A DNA stretch of 64,000 bases from Candidatus Undinarchaeales archaeon (GTDB lineage: Archaea > SpSt-1190 > JASMDC01): assembly GCA_030753015.1 (NCBI GenBank), contig JASMDC010000002.1, positions 62,001-126,000 of the forward strand, written 5' to 3'. A program made the position numbers and the translations under genes. Below the pieces are notes generated by a model. It was not told the DNA's origin. It did not search any database and saw only the letters and a program-made list of their open reading frames with translations. This document shows positions 58,492-64,000 of the stretch, in pieces (the stretch's first letter is position 1; the number at the start of each line of letters is the position of its first letter).

Positions 58492-60090
58492 TCATCCTAC
58501 CGCGATATTCCTCCCCGTTATGCGGTGGAACGTGTACCGGGTCTCTCCTTCCACATAGCTCCGATAGGGTTCTGTATTGAACATCATACGAAGCAGTTCG
58601 CACCGCTGTGCCAGGTAGGGTTTCCAGTCCAGGCAGGTGTAGTCCTCGAAGAATAGGATGCAGTCGGTCCGTCCGAACAGCTCTTCCTGGACCGGGAGGA
58701 GCTGGATGAACTCATCTAGGTCGACGACCTCGAGCTCGGTGGTGGACCTCAGGATGACAGGCCAGTTCGCAACGATCACGCATCCGGGAGGAAGTTCCTG
58801 TTCCGCCTGCTCCGGTATCCTCGTCTCGAGCGCAAGGGTGGATTGCGAGTATGTCATCGATCCGAACATCGTGTAGGGAATGTAGATATGGACGGCGAGA
58901 ACCGATGCGAGGATGAGAGCACACCATCGCGTCCATGATCGTGTGAGCAATCCCGAGAGCGCGTCAGCTACGTGAACCGCTCCTGCCGCCGCGTAGATGG
59001 CGATGAATGGATAGAGGCCCATATAGAACCGGTCCCTCCCCGCCAGGGTCTGGAACCAGGATGTGAAGTAGACCAGCCACAGGACGACGAACCCGGTCAT
59101 GAGGAACAGGCTCTCGCGTCGTCTCCTGGTCGTCAGTCCGATCACGCCGATGGCCGCTAGAGCCGATACGATCATCGGATGGTAGACGCCACCGAATAGC
59201 TCCGGAGCGTAGTCCCGGGAGTTATTGAAGAGGTTGGAAAGGCTCCAGTTGCTCCCTGTCATGCGTCCGTCACTATCGCTCTCGATCCAGTTCGTGTACA
59301 CGTTGTCCTCCAGTACCTGCGCGAGGTTGGGGAGGACGAGGAGCAACATGATGAAACCCTGCACCATATGACCCGAGCCGAGCATGCGCTTTCCACTGCT
59401 GCCGAGAATGGCCCGACCGAGGGGGAACAGGACGATAAGGACATGGTTCTCGGGCCGGAACTGGGTCGTGAAGGCGATGCTCATCCAGGCGAGCCATGCT
59501 ACAGAGGTCCTTTCCGTCCGGTAGGAGATCATGAAGAAAACGAGCGTCAGGAGCATGAAGAAGAGAGAGGATGCGTTGCTCGCAGCCGTGGCGGACCACC
59601 TAACGTGCGGTGGGTAGAGCGATAACACCACTGCGGCCACCAGTGCCAGGTCGGTGCGGTCGGTAGCGAGGTAGGCGAGGAGGAAGAGGGGGACGACGGA
59701 TAGCGTTCCAAGTAGTATCGAGGTGTTGATCGCCACCCAGTTCGACGTTCCGAAGAGGGCGAACGCCAGCCTGAGCACGAACGGCCATCCCACCGACAGG
59801 ATCAGCTCGCCCTGGCGGCCCGTCCGCAGCATCTCCTTGCCGGCCTCCATGTACTGCGCTTCGTCCACGTAGATCACGTGCTGGTGAGGGGGGATTGTCA
59901 GCCTGATCCATAACGTGGCGAGGATAACTACCGCCAGAAGTGACCATGTCCCCCGACCGATCCGTCCGAACTGACATGAGATGGACCGACGTGCAGAGAA
60001 TAGTGCTGTTAGGAACAGAAAGAAGGCGATGAGGGCCGAATCGGGTATCAACGGCCGCAGTAGGTCGTTGAGGAGGTGGATTATCGCCAT
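58492..60090 (-). CDS. GT39-type membrane glycosyltransferase (PMT/ArnT-like)
   Basis: 532 residues with about eleven membrane helices and a C-terminal soluble part. The first outer loop has the catalytic-type acidic pair in HVIYVDEAQYMEAGKEMLR, as in GT-C enzymes that transfer a sugar from a lipid-phosphate carrier. Arginine-rich cytoplasmic loops (SARRSISCQF, TTRRRRESL) fit the positive-inside rule. It could use the product of the GT2 enzyme at 1976. ATTTAATAAGG near 60114-60124 lies 28 bp from the ATG (leaderless). Confidence 0.8.
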   Translation of the reverse strand: MAIIHLLNDLLRPLIPDSALIAFFLFLTALFSARRSISCQFGRIGRGTWSLLAVVILATLWIRLTIPPHQHVIYVDEAQYMEAGKEMLRTGRQGELILSVGWPFVLRLAFALFGTSNWVAINTSILLGTLSVVPLFLLAYLATDRTDLALVAAVVLSLYPPHVRWSATAASNASSLFFMLLTLVFFMISYRTERTSVAWLAWMSIAFTTQFRPENHVLIVLFPLGRAILGSSGKRMLGSGHMVQGFIMLLLVLPNLAQVLEDNVYTNWIESDSDGRMTGSNWSLSNLFNNSRDYAPELFGGVYHPMIVSALAAIGVIGLTTRRRRESLFLMTGFVVLWLVYFTSWFQTLAGRDRFYMGLYPFIAIYAAAGAVHVADALSGLLTRSWTRWCALILASVLAVHIYIPYTMFGSMTYSQSTLALETRIPEQAEQELPPGCVIVANWPVILRSTTELEVVDLDEFIQLLPVQEELFGRTDCILFFEDYTCLDWKPYLAQRCELLRMMFNTEPYRSYVEGETRYTFHRITGRNIAVG

Positions 60091-60239
60091 CCCGTGGCGA
60101 TCATCCCGTCAGGATTTAATAAGGTTGAGGATTCATGCTCCTTCGGAGCTCGGTGACGAACACCCGTGCAGCTTTACAGATCTGGAGGATTAGCGTGGTC
60201 AGGAACAGATAACTCACACAGAATGGAGCGTTTCCCGTC

Positions 60240-60725
60240 CTAGGAATAGACCCCGAATACCTTGCACATGACAACACCTTCCACATCGTCACGGCACTCT
60301 CTAGTGCCGACAAGAGCCTTCCTCGACTCCTCCTTGTACCTGTCCACGACCTTGTTCGCTTCTAGGCTGTCGAATGGGTGCATGGACGCTCCGTTGTGCA
60401 CGCGCTCCGGTGTGCCGTAGCCATAATCATTCATCTTGGACACGAAAGCATCAAGCCCGGTCTCGTCCCCTTGGTAGTGCACGCGCAGGCCTTGGCTGTC
60501 CACTACGGGCTCGAAGCCGATCGATCGGCTCAGCGATTCGTACTTTTCTTCGAACTTGTAGGGGAACGCTATGCGTTCATCGGACCCACAGGTCCTGCCC
60601 GCGATGTCAGTGACGTCATCGAGGAAGTTCGCTCCCCCGTGCAGGTACGTGATGTCCTTGTGAGAACTGTCGGATAATGTACCGTGCTCATGTTCGTGCA
60701 TCACGTACTCGAGGATAATGTCCAT
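60240..60725 (-). CDS. Hypothetical soluble protein
   Basis: 161 residues, acidic, rich in Asp, Glu and His (MDIILEYVMHEHEHGTLSDS, TYLHGGANFLDDVTDIAG). No motif, signal or membrane helix was recognised. The His/Glu-rich N-terminus could bind metal. A TATA-like TTAGTTATAC (60743-60752) is about 23 bp before the ATG. Single gene between GT39 and the helicase. Confidence 0.6.
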   Translation of the reverse strand: MDIILEYVMHEHEHGTLSDSSHKDITYLHGGANFLDDVTDIAGRTCGSDERIAFPYKFEEKYESLSRSIGFEPVVDSQGLRVHYQGDETGLDAFVSKMNDYGYGTPERVHNGASMHPFDSLEANKVVDRYKEESRKALVGTRECRDDVEGVVMCKVFGVYS

Positions 60726-60827
60726 GCATCATCGAAAGTTCGGTATAACTAAAAAAGAATTAGAATCCCCGTGGTGGTGAAATCAAGAATTGGACTCACC
60801 CACCCCCGGTATTTAAATACACCCGAC

Positions 60828-60836
60828 ATTTTTTAA
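60828..60836 (+). promoter_or_regulatory. TATA box of the DEAD-box helicase gene
   Basis: ATTTTTTAA predicts a start near 60860 and an 18-nt leader with CGAGG (60866-60870) before the ATG. A perfect 12-bp palindrome GTATTTAAATAC (60809-60820) lies just upstream and could be a regulator site. Confidence 0.5.
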
Positions 60837-60877
60837 GTCATCTATCAAGGTTCTACAGATCATCCCGAGGTAACAAA

Positions 60878-62128
60878 ATGTCATTTGAAGAGCTAAATCT
60901 CATTGAGCCGCTTCAGCGGGCGGTGACCAAGGAAGGATACACCATACCCACGCCCATACAGGAGCAGGCCATACCCCACCTGATGAATGGCCGGGATCTG
61001 ATCGGTATCGCCCAGACGGGCACGGGCAAGACCGCGGCTTTCGTGCTGCCCATCCTTCAGAAACTGTCTGAAGAGCACTGGGTCCCCGTTCCGGGATCTC
61101 CCCGGGTGCTCGTGCTCGCGCCTACACGAGAGCTCGCTGCACAGATCGATGAGAGCTTTGGCACCTATGGCCGGTTCCTCAAATTCAGGCACACGGTCGT
61201 GTTCGGCGGAGTCAAGCAGGGGCAACAGGTAAGGGCCCTTTCCCGGGGTGTCGACATCCTCGTGGCCACACCAGGACGGCTTCTCGACCTGATGAACCAG
61301 GGCTATATCAGGCTGAACGGCGTCGAGTACTTCGTGCTTGATGAGGTGGACAGGATGCTCGACATGGGGTTCATCAATGACGTCCGCAAAATCGTCTCGA
61401 AGTTCCACCGCTTACGTCAATCACAATGCTACTCGGCCACCATGTCAACGAGGATAAGTGAGCTAGTCAAAAGTTTCCTCGCCGATCCGGTCCGTGTGGA
61501 AGTGACCCCACAGGCAACCACGCTGGATAGTGTTGACCAGTGCGTCTTCTTCGTGGATCGCGGCTCAAAGGATGCATTGCTGCTCGAGCTGATCCGTCAG
61601 CGACACGTGACATCCGCCCTGGTGTTCACCCGCACAAAACACGGGGCAAACAAGGTGGCCCGAGTGCTCACCAAGCACGGGATCGAGGCCGATGCCATCC
61701 ACGGAAACAAGACACAGAATCGACGAACTCAGGCGATGAACAATTTCAAATCGGGCCGCATTCAGGTTCTCGTTGCCACCGACATCGCTGCACGCGGCAT
61801 CGACGTCGAAGACATCTCACACGTCATCAACTATAATCTCCCTAATGAGTCCGAGGTCTACATTCACCGCATCGGTCGTACAGCGCGGGCAGGTGCGTCA
61901 GGCATGGCCCTTTCCCTGTGCTCGGCGGAGGAACGCGACTTACTGCGTGATATCGAGCGGCTCACACGGGTGAAGATGACGCTCGTGGACCACAAGTATC
62001 ATTCCGACCGTGCAATGAACGCGTTCGGACAAGCCGCGCGACCGCCCCCGAGGCCATCCCGCGGCCCCCCGAGACGGTTCAGGGGCTCCTTCCGGTCGGG
62101 ATCCTTGAAGAAGTACAGGACATACTAG
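60878..62128 (+). CDS. DEAD-box-family ATP-dependent RNA helicase
   Basis: 416 residues. Motifs in order: Q motif (YTIPTPIQEQAIP), I (AQTGTGKT), Ia (PTRELAAQ), Ib (ATPGRLLDL), II (LDEVD instead of DEAD), III (SAT), IV-V (TKHGANKVARVL, ATDIAARGIDVED) and VI (YIHRIGRTARAG). The C-terminus is an Arg/Gly/Pro-rich RNA-binding tail (PSRGPPRRFRGSFRSGS). It unwinds structured RNA, for example in ribosome assembly or at low temperature. The motif II variant DEVD keeps the catalytic Asp-Glu. Confidence 0.92.
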   Translation: MSFEELNLIEPLQRAVTKEGYTIPTPIQEQAIPHLMNGRDLIGIAQTGTGKTAAFVLPILQKLSEEHWVPVPGSPRVLVLAPTRELAAQIDESFGTYGRFLKFRHTVVFGGVKQGQQVRALSRGVDILVATPGRLLDLMNQGYIRLNGVEYFVLDEVDRMLDMGFINDVRKIVSKFHRLRQSQCYSATMSTRISELVKSFLADPVRVEVTPQATTLDSVDQCVFFVDRGSKDALLLELIRQRHVTSALVFTRTKHGANKVARVLTKHGIEADAIHGNKTQNRRTQAMNNFKSGRIQVLVATDIAARGIDVEDISHVINYNLPNESEVYIHRIGRTARAGASGMALSLCSAEERDLLRDIERLTRVKMTLVDHKYHSDRAMNAFGQAARPPPRPSRGPPRRFRGSFRSGSLKKYRTY

Positions 62129-62452
62129 GTCCGGTGACACCAGCCCTCGACATCCTGGATAGCAAAGTAGCTGAGCGTTCACACTAGCACTGTGAAGATA
62201 GGGCCGATGCCGGGAATGGAGGAAAGAATGGCGTTAATTTGTGGTATAATTTAAATAGCGCCTTATTTAGAAGAATTTACAGGATATTATTTATCTAGAG
62301 ATATAATGGGCGCCAGAACGTTTTATTTATTTCGCTATAGGCTCGTTTGAATAACGCCCAGAATGGAGTTCTCCTGCTAACGTAACAGTATTTCCCTGAT
62401 CTCAACCTACGCGCACGCGGGTTGCCGTGCGAAGCGACCGGAAGGAATCGTA
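62129..62452. other. AT-rich intergenic region with repeated GGCG(T/C)TA motifs
   Basis: 324 bp without an ORF. GGCGTTAATTT (62230-62240), AAATAGCGCC (62253-62262, opposite strand) and AATAACGCC (62350-62358, opposite strand) are related half-sites. TATA-like A/T stretches lie between them but lead to no gene. A hairpin CGCACG/CGTGCG near 62411-62430 may end the convergent regulator transcript. Confidence 0.35.
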
Positions 62453-63544
62453 CTACTCATCGAACAACAGGTAGTCCGGCTCTATCACGGAGAAGTAATC
62501 GTCCTTCTTGTGCTTCAGTGCCTTTATGCTGTCGTTGATTGCACCGAGGCTCACCTTCTGCTGATCGATGTGGTAGGTGTTCTTCTCCATCAGGACGATG
62601 GTCTCGGTCAATCCAATTGCACCGATGAACCTCTCCCTGAGGTGACTGCTCCACTCCACGCGGTCCTCGGTTTGGTAGAAAACCTCGAAGAGCAGGTAGT
62701 TGAACCTCCCCTCGCAGATGTGGAATGCCATTGGGATGTGCGGGTCGTTCTTCAGGAACCGCAGTACGTCCTTCTTGTTCTTCCTGATCTCCACCTTGGT
62801 GATCTGGAGCACGCAGCCGGGTGGGACGATGAAGCTGTGGAACCTGCAGACCGGTTCAAGGATCGTCTTCTCCTTCAACATCATATCGATGCGCCTTCTG
62901 ATCGTCTTCTTGTGCATCTCCAGTGTCCTGGCAAGGACGGTCTCGTTGATCCCGATGCCCTCTCCCTTCAACACCGATTCGAGGATGTCTACGTGCATCT
63001 CGGTGAGCTGAATACCATTCAGTATGACTTTCTCTCCTCTTTCGACGTGCTGCTTCAGTACCTTTATCCCTTCGCTGGGCTCGTACTTCACGATCAGCTG
63101 GTTCGAGTAGAAATGGGCCTCTGAGGGGGTTCGGATGTCCCTTGGGGGGATCCTTCCGCTGGTGACGAGATGCTCCCTCCATAGCTGGTAGTTGAGTATG
63201 TCCTTCTGGAATTGTATCAGAAGGGTGTTGAAGCTTCCCTGCCTGATCTTGAACGCGGCAAAGATGTGTTTGTCCTTCCTCATCCACTCGAGGACATCCT
63301 CGGTGGGCGGGAGGTCCGCCAGGATGATGATCAACAGCGGGTGCGCCTTGTACTGCCTGAAGAACGGGAAGATGGGCGGATTGATGATCTTGCTCTCCAG
63401 GAGCTCATTGACCCTTACCTTGATCGTATTCCTGTGCTTCTTCAGCTTTCTGGAGAGATAGCTCAGGTTGATGAACAGCCCGGTTCCGCTGCAGATCTCC
63501 TTCAGGATCCTGAGGTTGACCTCGTCCATCAACAATCTCGTCAT
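62453..63544 (-). CDS. Two-HTH transcriptional regulator (Lrp-like duplicated)
   Basis: 363 residues. Two similar halves: an N-terminal winged helix (VNLRILKEICSGTGLFINLS, LSRKLKKHRNTIKVRVNELL) with about 110 residues after it, and a second winged helix at about residues 185-235 (TEMHVDILESVLKGEGIGIN, LARTLEMHKKTIRRRIDMML) followed by a similar domain (HICEGRFNYLLFEVFYQTED mirrors the KIRQGSFNTLLIQFQKDILN of the first half). This suggests an internal duplication of an Lrp/AsnC-like unit, so one chain may act like a dimer. It is divergent from glutamate dehydrogenase, a classic Lrp-type target. Confidence 0.72.
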   Translation of the reverse strand: MTRLLMDEVNLRILKEICSGTGLFINLSYLSRKLKKHRNTIKVRVNELLESKIINPPIFPFFRQYKAHPLLIIILADLPPTEDVLEWMRKDKHIFAAFKIRQGSFNTLLIQFQKDILNYQLWREHLVTSGRIPPRDIRTPSEAHFYSNQLIVKYEPSEGIKVLKQHVERGEKVILNGIQLTEMHVDILESVLKGEGIGINETVLARTLEMHKKTIRRRIDMMLKEKTILEPVCRFHSFIVPPGCVLQITKVEIRKNKKDVLRFLKNDPHIPMAFHICEGRFNYLLFEVFYQTEDRVEWSSHLRERFIGAIGLTETIVLMEKNTYHIDQQKVSLGAINDSIKALKHKKDDYFSVIEPDYLLFDE

Positions 63545-63561
63545 ACATTCCTGATGATATT

Positions 63562-63601
63562 GCGAGGTATTAATACTTTTACTTGTCTCGCGTATTAATT
63601 C
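63562..63601. promoter_or_regulatory. Repeated palindromic sites in the regulator/gdhA intergenic region
   Basis: GTATTAATAC (63567-63576), a perfect 10-bp palindrome, and GTATTAATTC (63592-63601) are 25 bp apart, flanked by the inverted pair GCGAG (63562-63566) and CTCGC (63587-63591). The first site is also the likely TATA of the regulator (28 bp from ATG 63544), which would allow autorepression. The rest of the gap to 63789 is AT-rich, with a TATA for gdhA at 63734-63741. Confidence 0.5.
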
Positions 63602-63788
63602 CGCTAATTTTTATGTTAGTAGTTATCATGGCCAAATTAGATATAATAACTTACTATTGCGCCGTATTTTACCAATTAACATAACATTTAATAGTATTAT
63701 TTGATAAAAAATCTAGAAATAGTGTAAATATAGTATAAATAGAAATGAGGGCTTCATATTACCAGGATCGTGCATCCGGGTGAAAGAC

Positions 63789-64000
63789 ATGGAGAACCTG
63801 AACCCCTATCATATAGCACAGATGCAGTTCGACCAAGCTGCGGACAAACTTGGCCTGAACAGCTGGATGCGGGATTTCCTCAAGACCCCTGACAGGAACG
63901 TGTCGGTCGACTTCCCGGTCAAGATGGACGACGGGAGCATCAAGATCTTCGCCGGATATCGGGTCCAACACAACAATACACGAGGGCCGTACAAGGGTGG
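63789..64000 (+). CDS. gdhA: Glutamate dehydrogenase, 3' end missing
   Basis: The frame runs off the right edge; 70 residues are visible. MENLNPYHIAQMQFDQAADK, DRNVSVDFPVKMDDGSI and VQHNNTRGPYKGG are the N-terminal part of the Glu/Leu/Phe/Val dehydrogenase family, including the start of the substrate-binding region. It links 2-oxoglutarate and ammonia to glutamate. GGGTGA lies 5 nt before the ATG and TATAAATA (63734-63741) predicts a leader of about 25 nt; a GTG three codons upstream is also possible. Confidence 0.92.
   Translation, partial: MENLNPYHIAQMQFDQAADKLGLNSWMRDFLKTPDRNVSVDFPVKMDDGSIKIFAGYRVQHNNTRGPYKG

Overview
The window is archaeal chromosome. It carries archaeal or eukaryote-type information genes: ribosomal proteins L7Ae, L18Ae/LX, L24e, L31e, L39e, S6e, S19e, S24e, S27ae and S28e, aIF2-gamma, aIF5B, aIF6, SRP54/FtsY, prefoldin alpha, PDCD5, Nep1, Kae1, Rpo7 and Spt4. 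It has TATA-box promoters about 26-28 bp upstream of many start codons, so many mRNAs look leaderless, and it uses GTG and TTG starts often. Formylmethanofuran dehydrogenase subunits FwdA and FwdC point to methanofuran-linked C1 metabolism. A 5S rRNA gene stands alone with its own promoter, unlinked from 16S/23S in this window. Together these suggest a euryarchaeon. Unlinked rRNA genes recall the Thermoplasmata, but that lineage call is inference.

Layout. 1-3465: a GCS2-type carboxylate-amine ligase (cut by the left edge) coupled to a RimK-like ATP-grasp ligase, divergent from a glycosyltransferase-truA pair. 3462-11620 (minus): one long operon, nep1 > RNase P subunit 4 fused to a YhbY domain > S19e > PDCD5 > PP-loop ATPase > L39e > L31e > aIF6 > L18Ae > prefoldin alpha > ftsY > srp54 > membrane protein > secreted Lon-like protease. 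11676-11790: 5S rRNA. 11940-17789: a zinc-ribbon membrane protein, a radical SAM protein, thrS, a small winged-helix regulator, kae1 and an unknown gene. 17901-24596 (minus): a second long operon, L7Ae > S28e > L24e > aIF5B > S6e > aIF2-gamma > PIN nuclease > pyrophosphatase-like protein > Rpo7 > Spt4 > S24e > S27ae.

25280-38971 (minus) is the most unusual part: three consecutive genes for giant secreted, C-terminally anchored proteins (1665, 1677 and 1204 aa). Two carry a von Willebrand A domain. All three share the same C-terminal design: Ig-like modules, a two-cysteine membrane-proximal module, an acidic or Pro/Thr linker, one membrane helix and a short cytoplasmic Gln/Gly/Tyr-rich tail. 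39092-45011 has an M14 peptidase, a small winged-helix protein, adenosine deaminase and a nucleotidyltransferase / SxtJ-like / carbamoyltransferase / DUF5989 cluster. 45050-60725 holds fwdA-fwdC, guaA and scattered metabolic and membrane genes (hydrolase, DUF3795, FAH family, LDH2-type dehydrogenase, cyclase, half-size permease, GT39 transferase) plus a flavodoxin-like pseudogene. 60878-64000 has a DEAD-box helicase, a two-HTH regulator and the start of glutamate dehydrogenase.

The most interesting observations are: the giant surface-protein trio with prion-like cytoplasmic tails; a pyrophosphatase-family protein that has lost most catalytic residues; a PDCD5 gene with no ATG/GTG/TTG start; the Rnp4-YhbY fusion; tandem-repeat lysine-rich tails on both L31e and S24e; an sxtI/J/K-like carbamoyltransferase trio; and six divergent gene pairs that each appear to share one TATA region. 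No tRNA, CRISPR array or insertion sequence was seen.
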